Source: JAOAHC01 sp964593045
Lineage (GTDB): Bacteria > Bacillota > Clostridia > TANB77 > CAG-465
Direction of reading: 5' to 3'
Assembly: GCA_964593045.1 (NCBI GenBank)
Contig: CAZQJQ010000010.1
Span: 1-38,589 of the forward strand
Length of the DNA: 38,589 nucleotides
In this document: positions 15,178 through 24,064 of the stretch, piece after piece
Layout of the letters: each line of letters starts with the position of its first letter
Position numbering within the stretch: the stretch's first letter is position 1
The notes under the pieces: generated by a model
What the model was told of the DNA's origin: nothing
Databases searched by the model: none
The model's input: the letters and a program-made list of their open reading frames with translations, nothing else
Program-made: the position numbers and the translations under genes

Positions 15178-15828
15178 TTATATATTTAGATTAGAAGAAA
15201 TTAAATTTACAATAACATTGTTATTATATATATAATTAGTAATAATTGAATTTGATATAACATTAGTTATTGAAGTATTTGAAATAACCGGAGATATGAA
15301 TGCAAGAAGAGCCAGTATAACACAAACTTTTGCAAAAGCAAGAATTCCACCAACAAAAACTCCACCTACTTTATTTACATTACCTATAATGGGTAAACTA
15401 AGTACAATATTTAGAGCCATTTGTAATATATATACAATAATTAATACTATTACAAATATTCCTACAAAGCTTATTCCCTTAAGTATAACTATAGCTAATC
15501 TCTGTGACATTTCAGCTATTTGAGTGCTATTTGATATGGAAGCTACAACACTTTGATAAAAATTATTATTTTCTTCGTTATTAGTTTCTGAAGCATTTGC
15601 TTTTTGTTCTATACTTTTTGTAAGAGCATCACTTACAGTATTTTGTATTGTTGAACCAACTTCAGTCTTTTTAGAAATATAATCTGCTACTGAAGAATTC
15701 AGTGCAAATGCTAAAATAAGTGCTATAACAAATCCAAGTAAACTTACTAATACTCCAACTAAACCTTTCTTATACCCTTTTATTATTCCTAGAAGTACAA
15801 AAACTATAACAACTATATCTAAAATCAT
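15178..15828 (-). CDS. CvpA family membrane protein
   Basis: The 216-residue protein begins ILDIVVIVFVLLGIIKGYKKGL, the typical CvpA start: a first helix, a basic GYKKG turn and a second helix. There are about four transmembrane segments in total (around 2-20, 24-48, 115-140, 155-182), with a polar Asn/Glu/Ser-rich loop between the second and third. CvpA was first linked to colicin V production in E. coli; in Firmicutes its role is unclear, probably in envelope homeostasis. AGGGGG precedes the ATG. It lies between the DUF5711-like gene and the LCP gene. Confidence 0.82.
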   Translation of the reverse strand: MILDIVVIVFVLLGIIKGYKKGLVGVLVSLLGFVIALILAFALNSSVADYISKKTEVGSTIQNTVSDALTKSIEQKANASETNNEENNNFYQSVVASISNSTQIAEMSQRLAIVILKGISFVGIFVIVLIIVYILQMALNIVLSLPIIGNVNKVGGVFVGGILAFAKVCVILALLAFISPVISNTSITNVISNSIITNYIYNNNVIVNLISSNLNI

Positions 15829-15883
15829 TATTTTCCCCCTTATTACTTATACATAAATAAATTAATACTGTGTATAATATACT

Positions 15884-17260
15884 TTATATGTTTATTATAT
15901 ATATTTTATTTGTATAAATTAATGCAAAACTTTTTTCATTGTTAAAAACAACAACATCTTTAGGCGAAAAATTTATAGCCATATTTTTTATCTCTTGCCC
16001 CCATTTATTTATAACCATAAGTCTATCTTGATATATTAAATATGTTAGCAACCCAGTATTTTTTATAACCTTAGGTAAATTATATACTTTTCCACTATAT
16101 ATACTAGTCGTATCAAATCGTATATTTTGAAAAGTATAATTTGCAACTAAACTACCATCATCAATTATTGTATCGCCAATCATTGTATAATATGTACTAG
16201 ATAATGACACATGTGAAATTTGAGATTTTGAAAAATCTTCTATTGTAACTATCTCTCCAGAATTAATATTACACTTTATAATTTTATTATCCAATAACAT
16301 TATAATATTTTGACCATTAATAGTCAAGTTTTGAAGCAAACTATTATCAATTTTAGCAATTTCTTTTATATTTTCACTATCATTTGTAATATCTACAATT
16401 TTTACACTAATTCCTATTGTAAGAGAAGAAGTATCTGATTGTACAATTAATAGTTTTTTAGCAGAATCTAGTATTTTTAAATCAAAGATCTCGCTTCCCT
16501 CTAATGTGACCTTATATATAACATCTCCATTTTTATTATATACTTCTATTATTCTTTTATATCCTACAGTAGAATATTCTACAGCAAAATACCCTTCACT
16601 ATTTATATATATGTTTTTTATATCACCATCTAATTTTTTATTTAAAATTTCATTGTTTCTTTCAAATAAGTAAACTATATTACTAGAATCATTACTAACT
16701 AACATATATGAACCATCCGTAACTATATCAGGAGTAAAGTTTTCTGGTAATTCAAAATTTAAAACTTCATCGGCACTACTGTTATATACTTTTATAGCTT
16801 TATCAGAATAAACAAGTAAATTTTGATTATACATTCTATATATATCCTGTTCACTTGATATTAAATCTATTATTTGCCCGTCATTTATACTACTATTTTT
16901 ATTTAAACTTATACCAAAAATAGGGCCATATATATAGATAAAATATAGTGCAATAAAAATAACTAACACAACAAATGTTATAACAATAGGTTTTAAAGAA
17001 ATATTTAATTTTTTCTTTGATGTATTTTTACTTACATCTTTAACTTCTTCATTTTTTGTTTTTACATATAGTTTTTTTACTGTTTCTTTTGCCTCCTGTA
17101 TTTTTTCAGTGCGTTTTTCTTGATAATCCTCTAAAATATCAAGACCTTTTGATATATTTGAACTATTATCTTTATTTATACTGCATTTACTAGCCTTGCG
17201 TTTTTCTACACTATTTACTCTTCTTCTTTTATTTGTTTTATTATTTTCTTCTCTCTTCAT
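15884..17260 (-). CDS. DUF5711-like membrane-anchored beta-propeller protein
   Basis: The 458-residue protein has a long basic, Lys/Arg-rich cytoplasmic N-terminus (about 1-90), one transmembrane helix (about 91-113) and an extracellular domain of about 345 residues made of repeated short strands with turn motifs, consistent with a beta-propeller. This arrangement fits the DUF5711 family of Firmicutes, whose function is unknown. Its ribosome binding site GGGAG lies in the last codons of rarA and the two genes are separated by one base, so translation is coupled. Its neighbours (CvpA-like, LCP) suggest an envelope role. Confidence 0.7.
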   Translation of the reverse strand: MKREENNKTNKRRRVNSVEKRKASKCSINKDNSSNISKGLDILEDYQEKRTEKIQEAKETVKKLYVKTKNEEVKDVSKNTSKKKLNISLKPIVITFVVLVIFIALYFIYIYGPIFGISLNKNSSINDGQIIDLISSEQDIYRMYNQNLLVYSDKAIKVYNSSADEVLNFELPENFTPDIVTDGSYMLVSNDSSNIVYLFERNNEILNKKLDGDIKNIYINSEGYFAVEYSTVGYKRIIEVYNKNGDVIYKVTLEGSEIFDLKILDSAKKLLIVQSDTSSLTIGISVKIVDITNDSENIKEIAKIDNSLLQNLTINGQNIIMLLDNKIIKCNINSGEIVTIEDFSKSQISHVSLSSTYYTMIGDTIIDDGSLVANYTFQNIRFDTTSIYSGKVYNLPKVIKNTGLLTYLIYQDRLMVINKWGQEIKNMAINFSPKDVVVFNNEKSFALIYTNKIYIINI

Positions 17261-17261
17261 A

Positions 17262-18497
17262 TTATTTCTCCCATTTTTTTGGTATATAATATTTTTTGCT
17301 TTTTATACTATCAGGTAAATATTGCTGTTCTACTTTTGCAAATTCATAATCATGAGGATATTTATATCCATTACTATATCCTTCTTTTTTCATATCAGCT
17401 ATTGGAGCATTTTTAAGATGCATTGGTACTACTCCTATATCAATATTTTTAACATCATCAATGGCATTGTTTATTCCACAATATGCAGTATTAGACTTAG
17501 GACTAAGTGCTACTACAAGTGCAGCATGTGAGAGTATAATACGAGCCTCTGGCATTCCTATTTGACTTACTGCTTGCATTGCAGAATTTGCAACAACAAG
17601 AGCTTCGTTATTTGCAAGTCCTACATCTTCAGATGCACATATTACTATTCTCCTTGCAATAAACTTTATATCTTCGCCTCCATCTAACATTCTAGCTAAA
17701 TAGTGAAGCGTTGCATCTGGGTCACTACCTCTCATTGATTTTATAAAAGCACTAATAACATCATAATGCGACTCACTATTTTTATCATATTGATTTTTTT
17801 TTGATTGCTCTAAATTAAGTATGACATCTTTGTTTATTGTTATAACTCCATTTTTATCAATATCTGTAGATATAACAGCAAGCTCTAGTATATTCAACGC
17901 AGTCCTTACATCTCCTGAAGCCATTATAGCAAGAGTGTCAATTGCCTCTTTATCAATGTTTATGTTATAATTTCCAAGACCTCTTTGCTTGTTGCTAATT
18001 GTGTTTTCTATTATTTTGTAAATATCCTCTTTTGATAACTCTTTAAATTTAAATATGGTAGACCTTGATAATAACGCTTTATTCACTTCAAAATATGGAT
18101 TTTCTGTTGTTGCACCAATTAATATAACATTACCTTTTTCAACATATGGTAAAAGAGCATCTTGTTGTAATTTATTAAATCTATGTATTTCATCTATAAA
18201 CAAAATAACTTTACCTTTAGGATTTAAAAAAATGTTATTGCTTTCTTCTGCTATTTTTTTTATATCTCCAACACCGGCCTGTGTTGCATTAAGTTCAATA
18301 AAATTGTACTCTGTAGTTTCTGCTATAACCCTTGCAAGTGAAGTTTTTCCTGTTCCGGGAGGCCCCCAAAATATAACAGAAGTAAGCTTGTCCTCATTTA
18401 TAAGTCGATAAAGTAGCTTATCTTTTCCAACAATGTGTTCTTGTCCATAGAAATCTTCTAATTTTGTTGGTTTCATTCTATATGCTAATGGCTCCAT
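17262..18497 (-). CDS. rarA: Replication-associated recombination protein RarA (MgsA-type AAA+ ATPase)
   Basis: RarA is a clamp-loader-like AAA+ ATPase acting at stalled replication forks. The 411-residue protein opens with the family signature PLAYRMKPTKLEDFYGQEHIVG, then Walker A GPPGTGKT (45-52), Walker B ILFIDEIHR (98-106), sensor 1 GATTENP (128-134), and the C-terminal tetramerisation region with YPHDY near the end. I choose ATG 18497 because AAGGAG lies eight bases upstream; an ATG six codons earlier has no ribosome binding site. It follows the transketolase pair closely and is probably in the same transcript. Confidence 0.93.
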   Translation of the reverse strand: MEPLAYRMKPTKLEDFYGQEHIVGKDKLLYRLINEDKLTSVIFWGPPGTGKTSLARVIAETTEYNFIELNATQAGVGDIKKIAEESNNIFLNPKGKVILFIDEIHRFNKLQQDALLPYVEKGNVILIGATTENPYFEVNKALLSRSTIFKFKELSKEDIYKIIENTISNKQRGLGNYNINIDKEAIDTLAIMASGDVRTALNILELAVISTDIDKNGVITINKDVILNLEQSKKNQYDKNSESHYDVISAFIKSMRGSDPDATLHYLARMLDGGEDIKFIARRIVICASEDVGLANNEALVVANSAMQAVSQIGMPEARIILSHAALVVALSPKSNTAYCGINNAIDDVKNIDIGVVPMHLKNAPIADMKKEGYSNGYKYPHDYEFAKVEQQYLPDSIKSKKYYIPKKWEK

Positions 18498-18519
18498 TAA
18501 TCCTGCTCCTTCCATAATA

Positions 18520-19431
18520 TTAACTAAATTTGCTAATTATTTCTTCTTTTGTTATATTATATTTCTTATACACCTCTTTATAGTTACCAGATTTTCCAAA
18601 CTCATCCATAACTCCGATCTTAATTAATTTTTTAGGATATAACTCACATAGCACATCACTTATACTGCTACCTATTCCTCCTATTACACTATGATCTTCT
18701 ATTGAAACAAGTTTATCTGTTTGTGTCGCACATCTTACTATCTCATCTTTATCTATTGGCTTAACACTATAAATATCTACAACCCTAATGTTAATTCCTT
18801 TTTCACTAAGTTCCTCTTTTGCAAGAAGTGCCATACCTACTGTATTCCCACAAGCAAATACTGTTCCATCTTTTCCATCTCCAAATGTATGTGACCCTCC
18901 TATTTTAAAAGAAGAATTTAATTTATACACATTTTCAACATCGTTTCTTCCAAGCCTTATATATTTTGGACCAATATGTTCTAATGAAACATCTAACAAC
19001 TTAATTGTTGCCACTTCATCACAAGGAACAAGTATTACCATTGAAGGAATATTTTTCATAAGAGAAATATCTTCAATACACTGATGCGTAGGACCATCTT
19101 CCCCTACTGCAAGACCTGCATGAGTTGCACATAAATTTATATTTACATGTGAATATCCAATTGTATTTCTTACCTGTTCATATGCTCTTCCACATAAAAA
19201 CATAGCAAAACTTGAAGCAAAAACAACTTTACCAGATAAAGCAGCCCCAGCAGACATACCTACTAAATCTTGTTCTGCAATTCCTACATCAAAATGTCTA
19301 TCAGGGAACTTGTCTCTAAACATTGATGTACATGTAGCAGCGGCTAAATCTGCATCAAATACCACTACCTCTTTATTTTTTTCACCTAACTTAGTTAAAT
19401 ACTCTCCATATGCTTTTCTTGTTGATTTCAT
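18520..19431 (-). CDS. Transketolase, C-terminal subunit
   Basis: This is the pyrimidine-binding and C-terminal half of transketolase, which moves two-carbon units between sugar phosphates in the non-oxidative pentose phosphate pathway. In the 303-residue protein GIAEQ (Glu53 is the likely catalytic Glu that activates thiamine diphosphate) and the EDGPTHQ segment (111-117) are intact, followed by a C-terminal Rossmann-like domain with VRVVDIYSVKPID-type sequence. AGGAGG precedes the ATG. It follows the N-terminal subunit gene by eight bases. Two-gene transketolases are common in Clostridia and archaea. Confidence 0.93.
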   Translation of the reverse strand: MKSTRKAYGEYLTKLGEKNKEVVVFDADLAAATCTSMFRDKFPDRHFDVGIAEQDLVGMSAGAALSGKVVFASSFAMFLCGRAYEQVRNTIGYSHVNINLCATHAGLAVGEDGPTHQCIEDISLMKNIPSMVILVPCDEVATIKLLDVSLEHIGPKYIRLGRNDVENVYKLNSSFKIGGSHTFGDGKDGTVFACGNTVGMALLAKEELSEKGINIRVVDIYSVKPIDKDEIVRCATQTDKLVSIEDHSVIGGIGSSISDVLCELYPKKLIKIGVMDEFGKSGNYKEVYKKYNITKEEIISKFS

Positions 19432-19439
19432 ACAACCTC

Positions 19440-20237
19440 CTACTTATTTAACTCTTGTATTGCAAGAGTATATTCATCATCATTTAATGATTTACCATGC
19501 CAATTAACGTTATTTTCCATAAAACTTACACCTTTTCCCTTTATGGTTTTAGCTACTATACATGTTGGTTTTTTACTTAATTTTGACTCATTTATTGCAT
19601 CAATTATTTGTGATATATTATGGCCATCTACAGATATAACATTAATGCCAAAACTTTTTATTTTTGTTTCTATCTTATCTAGTTTTTTTACAACATAGGT
19701 ACTTCCATCTATTTGAAGTCCATTATTATCTACAATTGCAATTACATTATCCAAATTAAATTTATTCATAGACATAAAAGCTTCCCAAACTTGACCTTCT
19801 TCTAATTCTCCATCACCTAGTAAGCAATATATATATCCTTCTTTTTTATCAAGTTTTTTAGCAAGAGCCATACCATTTGCAATGGATAAACCTTGCCCAA
19901 GAGAACCACTAGAAGAATCCACCCCATTTATCTTATTACTAGGATGACCTTCCAATATTCCATCTACTTTTCTAAACCCAGAAAGCAATTCTTTATCTAT
20001 AAGTCCTACTGAGGCAAGTGTTGCATAATATATTGGACTTGCATGGCCTTTTGATAATATAAACTTATCAATTCTACTACCTTTTTCATCTAAATTTAAA
20101 TTCATTGTATTATGATATATTGCTGTTAAGATATCAGCACAAGATAGACTTCCACCCGGATGACCTGATTTTGCATTATATATCATAGTAAGTGCATCTT
20201 TTCTTAATTCATTTGCAATTTTTTGTAGATTTTTCAT
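19440..20237 (-). CDS. Transketolase, N-terminal subunit
   Basis: This is the diphosphate-binding half of a two-subunit transketolase. The 265-residue protein has SGHPGGSLS (24-32), KGHASP (63-68), the thiamine diphosphate/metal motif GDGELEEGQ (141-149) followed by IVDNNGLQ, and ends soon after the domain boundary. GGGGGT precedes the ATG. The catalytic C-terminal subunit is encoded immediately downstream, so the pair reconstitutes a full enzyme. The complete motifs and separate ribosome binding sites show this is a genuine two-gene form and not a frameshift. Confidence 0.94.
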   Translation of the reverse strand: MKNLQKIANELRKDALTMIYNAKSGHPGGSLSCADILTAIYHNTMNLNLDEKGSRIDKFILSKGHASPIYYATLASVGLIDKELLSGFRKVDGILEGHPSNKINGVDSSSGSLGQGLSIANGMALAKKLDKKEGYIYCLLGDGELEEGQVWEAFMSMNKFNLDNVIAIVDNNGLQIDGSTYVVKKLDKIETKIKSFGINVISVDGHNISQIIDAINESKLSKKPTCIVAKTIKGKGVSFMENNVNWHGKSLNDDEYTLAIQELNK

Positions 20238-20245
20238 ACTACCCC

Positions 20246-21127
20246 CTATAAATTTTTAAATCCATGTCCTAAAACTTCATTTGCATTTGATATATACATA
20301 AGAGCTTTTGGATCATTTTTCCTTACAATCCTTTTTATTCTAGCAATCTCAGGAAGAGTAAGTATAACAGTAAGTTTTGTATACTCTGTTTTTGTATATT
20401 CCCCAATTACTTTCATTGATGTGACTCCTCTTTTTAAATCACTTAATATTTCATCTACTATATTATCCTGATTTTTTGTTAGAATATCAACTATTTTTGT
20501 ATAATATATCCCTTCAAAAATAACATCAATAACTTTTTTAGAAATATATATGGATACTACACTATATAACCCCAAATTAACATTTTTAAATACAATAACT
20601 ATAGATAAAATTATACATGTATCTATAATAAGAAGTATTTGGCTTATACTTTGTATTGATGTAAGTTTATATATTATTTGAGCTAGTAAATCTGAACCAC
20701 CTGAAGACGCTCCAGCTTTAAATAATATAGAAAGAGAAAGTCCACATAAAAGTCCTCCAAATATAGCTGAAATAAAGAGATCTGCATCTATTATTTTAAT
20801 TAAAGACTCATAAGTAAATATATCCAAAAAAATCGAAAGTAATGTTGTGGTTATGATTGCCTTTGCACTAAATCTAAGTCCTAGCTTAAATATTGCCACC
20901 ACAAACAACGGTATATTTATTATCATTACAGTAATTCCAAGAGGCACATTGTATATGTATTTAATAATTGTTGCAATACCACTTGCTCCACCAGTTGATA
21001 ATTTATGTGGATACAAAAATACATTTATTGCAAAGCTTAATATATATGTTCCCATTAATATAAGTAACAAATCATATATTATAGTTATATCAATTTTTAA
21101 TTTTCTTTTTAAATTTACCTTATCCAT
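20246..21127 (-). CDS. YitT family membrane protein
   Basis: The 293-residue protein has about five to six hydrophobic helices in residues 12-195 with the family signatures LYPHKLSTGGASGIATII and FKAGASSGGSDLLAQI, then a cytoplasmic C-terminal DUF2179-type domain (about 210-293, with TSMKVIGEYTKTEYTKLTVIL). YitT proteins are widespread in Firmicutes and of unknown biochemical function. The start at 21127 is preceded by AGGTGA, which lies at the edge of an 8-bp inverted repeat. It begins a subgroup with the transketolase genes. Confidence 0.9.
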   Translation of the reverse strand: MDKVNLKRKLKIDITIIYDLLLILMGTYILSFAINVFLYPHKLSTGGASGIATIIKYIYNVPLGITVMIINIPLFVVAIFKLGLRFSAKAIITTTLLSIFLDIFTYESLIKIIDADLFISAIFGGLLCGLSLSILFKAGASSGGSDLLAQIIYKLTSIQSISQILLIIDTCIILSIVIVFKNVNLGLYSVVSIYISKKVIDVIFEGIYYTKIVDILTKNQDNIVDEILSDLKRGVTSMKVIGEYTKTEYTKLTVILTLPEIARIKRIVRKNDPKALMYISNANEVLGHGFKNL

Positions 21128-21134
21128 ATTTCAC

Positions 21135-21157
21135 CTAAAGTACATTACATACTTTAG
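21135..21157 (-). promoter_or_regulatory. Inverted repeat in the YitT gene leader
   Basis: A perfect 8-bp inverted repeat CTAAAGTA/TACTTTAG (21135-21142, 21150-21157) with a 7-base loop lies eight bases upstream of the YitT start codon. The proximal arm reaches the ribosome binding site. There is no T-tract, so it is not a terminator. It could be an operator or a translation-tuning hairpin. Confidence 0.4.
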
Positions 21158-21177
21158 TATTTGTATTTTAAACTATA

Positions 21178-21663
21178 TTATATCTCTTTTTCTAAAATAT
21201 CTAAATATTTATTGTCAGACACATATTCCTTAAATTCTGTTTTCTTTATTTTTTTTACCAACTCATCAAACTTCTTAAGACTTTCTTCATCTTTTTTTAA
21301 ATAAAAAATATAACCCTCATTATATAGTTTTTCGCATATCTCTAATTGATGATCATTTACATGCTCATGATATTTGCTAAGCCTTGGTATTGCAATCACT
21401 TTTTTTTTATTTAATATACCTGCAAATATTGAACCAACTCCACCATGCGTTATTAACATGTTACAATTTTCTATACACTTAGCATATTCTTCAGAAATTA
21501 AAAAATCATAAATAGAAATTCTATTTTTATCATACTCTTTTACATATTTTGTATTACCCGCCTGAATTATAACTTGCTCAGAAGCTAACTCTTTAGAATT
21601 TATTACATAATCTATAACCCTTGTAAATTGTTGATTTTGTGTTCCCACAGTTACAAATACCAT
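21178..21663 (-). CDS. PssE/Alg13-like glycosyltransferase subunit
   Basis: This is the nucleotide-sugar-binding half of a split glycosyltransferase of the Alg13/PssE (GT28 C-terminal) type. The 161-residue protein starts MVFVTVGTQNQQFTR and contains the hallmark THGGVGS segment (about 94-100) followed by IAIPRLSKYHEHVNDHQ. No membrane helix is present; it would be held at the membrane by its PssD partner. The two genes overlap by one base (TAATG), which ensures stoichiometric translation. The product is probably a sugar added to a lipid-diphosphate-sugar in envelope polysaccharide synthesis; the exact sugar cannot be read from sequence. Confidence 0.88.
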   Translation of the reverse strand: MVFVTVGTQNQQFTRVIDYVINSKELASEQVIIQAGNTKYVKEYDKNRISIYDFLISEEYAKCIENCNMLITHGGVGSIFAGILNKKKVIAIPRLSKYHEHVNDHQLEICEKLYNEGYIFYLKKDEESLKKFDELVKKIKKTEFKEYVSDNKYLDILEKEI

Positions 21664-22127
21664 TATATAAGCCTCCCTATATACTTAGCTTTATCATATT
21701 TTTTTTCTAAATCTTCCCATTGTACATAAAACTTATCTGCTCGTTTATACATAAAATTGCCTGTCATTGATAACGAACTTACTTTAGCCATAGACTCTAT
21801 ATATATTGTCTTAGCTCCAAAAAGTTTACCTATGTAACAAAATACTCCTCCTGTATGTGCTCCCGTTGTTACTATTACTTCGGGTCTATACTTTAGTATA
21901 TATTTAAAAGCAAGAAAAACATTAGCAATAAAAACAAAAATATATTTTAAAAAATAATATCTTGAACCATATATAACAAACTCAACATTATACTTATTTT
22001 TTAAAATCTCACTAGTTTTAACTTTCTCTGTTATTAATACATAATCGTATTTAATAAACAAAGGACTTAATTTTAAAAGTTCAGCTAAATGTCCTCCCGC
22101 ACTTGAAACAAACATAACTTTCTTCAT
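21663..22127 (-). CDS. PssD/Alg14-like membrane subunit of a glycosyltransferase
   Basis: This is the membrane-anchored acceptor-binding half of an Alg14/PssD-type split glycosyltransferase. The 154-residue protein begins KKVMFVSSAGGHLAELLKL, the family N-terminal motif. A hydrophobic segment lies around residues 60-78, followed by VIVTTGAHTGGVFCYIGKLFGAKTIYIES, which matches the family. It starts directly at the stop codon of the radical SAM gene and overlaps pssE-like. No priming transferase, flippase or polymerase is visible in the window, so the pair is isolated from a typical capsule locus. Confidence 0.88.
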   Translation of the reverse strand: MKKVMFVSSAGGHLAELLKLSPLFIKYDYVLITEKVKTSEILKNKYNVEFVIYGSRYYFLKYIFVFIANVFLAFKYILKYRPEVIVTTGAHTGGVFCYIGKLFGAKTIYIESMAKVSSLSMTGNFMYKRADKFYVQWEDLEKKYDKAKYIGRLI

Positions 22128-23141
22128 TTATTCTTCCCCATTTTTTATTTTTACTTTCATTATACCATGATATTTATTAAAAATATACCCACTATTTATT
22201 TTTTTAGGACCTACTACTAAAGAAATAGGAACATATTTATCTACAAAAACTGTAAATATAGTCTTTGTTTTATTAGTATTAATATTTCTTATTTCTATTA
22301 AATTATTAAAAACATTATCTATTTTATCAAGAAAAATTTTAGATAAAACATATTCAGAAAAATTATCACACACAGGTCCAATTACCTTCCCATTCGTTTG
22401 TGATATTTCTTCAGTTGATTGAAGTCCTATTCGTATAATTTTAACATTTTCATTATTTATTTCTTTTACTAACATATATGTCCTATTTACAGCATCTTCA
22501 AATTCCAATGGAACATAACTGCCATTAACATACATATCATATAACTCTGTTTGTAAAATAACATAAACCGGATATATTCTAAACTCTTTAGGTTTTAAAC
22601 ATAAAAGTCTTTTAACTGTAGCCACTTCTTTCTCACAAGTACTCTTAGGAAGTCCAACCATAATTTGAAAACCTAGTTCAAATCCAAACAAAGAAATAAG
22701 TTTTGATGCTCGAATCACATCTAAAGAAGAATGTCCCCTTTTTGCATTAAGTAAAACTTCTTCATCCATAGACTGAACACCTAATTCAATGTTTTTAACA
22801 CCATATTTTTTAAGTATTTTTAATATTTTAACATTTATATAATCCGGTCTTGTTGAAATTCTAATACTATCAACTTTATTTAATAAAACAAAAGAATATG
22901 CAACCTCTAAATATTTTATTTGATCTGAAATATCTAATCCAGTAAAACTACCACCAAAAAAAGCAATTTGAATCTTCCTAGAACTATCACTAAACTCAGA
23001 TAATCTTTTTTCTATTTCACACCTTACTTCACATATTGTAGGAGGAACTTTCGTGCCACTTATTCTTCTTTGATTGCAAAAAACACATTCATTATTACAG
23101 CCAAAATGAGGTATAAATATAGGAATAGTATATTGCTTCAC
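22128..23141 (-). CDS. Radical SAM protein of the Elp3-like family
   Basis: With the GTG at 23141 the product is 337 residues and starts KQYTIPIFIPHFG, the usual beginning of this group. The iron-sulfur motif is C15NNEC19VFC22, followed by AFFGGSFTG and RISTRPDYI, typical of the Elp3/MiaB-like radical SAM barrel. Clear Elp3 acetyltransferase motifs are not evident. The frame is open upstream to 23267, inside rnc, so the start is uncertain: the only nearby ribosome binding site (AAGAGGT just after the rnc stop) lacks a well-placed in-frame standard start. Proteins of this group are often encoded next to rnc in Clostridia; their substrate is unknown. Confidence 0.82.
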   Translation of the reverse strand: MKQYTIPIFIPHFGCNNECVFCNQRRISGTKVPPTICEVRCEIEKRLSEFSDSSRKIQIAFFGGSFTGLDISDQIKYLEVAYSFVLLNKVDSIRISTRPDYINVKILKILKKYGVKNIELGVQSMDEEVLLNAKRGHSSLDVIRASKLISLFGFELGFQIMVGLPKSTCEKEVATVKRLLCLKPKEFRIYPVYVILQTELYDMYVNGSYVPLEFEDAVNRTYMLVKEINNENVKIIRIGLQSTEEISQTNGKVIGPVCDNFSEYVLSKIFLDKIDNVFNNLIEIRNINTNKTKTIFTVFVDKYVPISLVVGPKKINSGYIFNKYHGIMKVKIKNGEE

Positions 23142-23193
23142 TTTTAATATATTTTTTAACTCATCATCAAAAGAAATATAACAAGATACCTCT

Positions 23194-23895
23194 TTATATG
23201 TTCTTTTTAAGAGCGACTCTTGCTGCATCTTGTTCAGCTGCTTTTTTATTTTTTCCACTGCCTTCACCTATTTTTTTATCATTATATAACACATCAACAT
23301 AAAACATTTTATTATGATCAGGTCCCATCTCATTGGTAATCACATACTCTATTTTTACATTGCCATGAGCTTGTAATTTCTCTTGTAACCTTGTTTTGTA
23401 ATCCTCATTCAAAGATTTTCCGTTTAAAACTTCTTGTATATACTCATCTAGAAGTTCTAAACACACAACCTTTGATGCTTCATATCCATTATCTAGATAA
23501 ATTGCTCCAATTACTGCTTCAAAAGCATCAGCTAAAATTGCATCTTTTATATTGTTATTATTTGAGCGTTCACATTTACCAACATAAATATATTTTTCTG
23601 CTTCGATTTTTTTCATAGCACAAGACAACGTCTTTTCACAAACAATCTCAGCTCTTTTTTTAGTCATCTCTCCCTCAGATAATATTGGCTTGGAACAAAA
23701 TAACAAATCAGATATAATATGTTCAAGAATTGCATCACCTAAGTACTCAAGTCTTTCATTATACTTATTCTTACCAGTTTTTTTTCTTTCATATGCATAT
23801 GATTTATGTGTAAGAGCTACTTTTAAATATTTTATATTTAAAAACATATACTTTAACTTTTTTTCAAAAGCAAACAACTTTACTTCTTCAGTCAT
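23194..23895 (-). CDS. rnc: Ribonuclease III
   Basis: RNase III cleaves double-stranded RNA, including rRNA precursors. The 233-residue protein has an N-terminal catalytic domain with NERLEYLGDAIL (Glu50, Asp54) and LADAFEAVIGAIYLD (Asp123, Glu126), the four metal-binding acidic positions, and a C-terminal dsRNA-binding domain (about 165-233, ending GSGKNKKAAEQDAARVAL). The start at 23895 is set by GGGAGG five bases upstream; the frame is open six codons further without a ribosome binding site. It has its own sigma-A promoter and heads a tightly packed run of genes on the minus strand. Confidence 0.96.
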   Translation of the reverse strand: MTEEVKLFAFEKKLKYMFLNIKYLKVALTHKSYAYERKKTGKNKYNERLEYLGDAILEHIISDLLFCSKPILSEGEMTKKRAEIVCEKTLSCAMKKIEAEKYIYVGKCERSNNNNIKDAILADAFEAVIGAIYLDNGYEASKVVCLELLDEYIQEVLNGKSLNEDYKTRLQEKLQAHGNVKIEYVITNEMGPDHNKMFYVDVLYNDKKIGEGSGKNKKAAEQDAARVALKKNI

Positions 23896-23917
23896 AAACG
23901 CCTCCCAATACATCTAT

Positions 23918-23946
23918 ATTATATATTTAATCTGCATAAAATTCAA
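23918..23946 (-). promoter_or_regulatory. Promoter of rnc and downstream genes
   Basis: On the minus strand TTGAAT (23946-23941), 17-base spacer, TATAAT (23923-23918). The leader is about 15-20 bases long. Confidence 0.82.
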
Positions 23947-24008
23947 GTATAAAAGAAAAATATTTGAGGATATGTTTTAAATCTTTAATTATGTATTTTT
24001 TATATAGC

Positions 24009-24044
24009 ATTAAAAAGAATGGAATTTCTCCCATTCTTTTTAAT
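24009..24044 (-). terminator. acpP terminator
   Basis: A 14-bp perfect stem (24009-24022 with 24031-24044) around an 8-base loop has five-base A and T runs on its two sides, and it lies 21 bases beyond the acpP stop. It separates acpP from the rnc promoter. Confidence 0.85.
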
Positions 24045-24064
24045 ATCTTTCCTTATATATTCTT

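Noticed and set aside
18520..20237. Transketolase broken by a frameshift
   Set aside because: Both halves have separate starts, ribosome binding sites and complete domains, matching the known two-subunit form.
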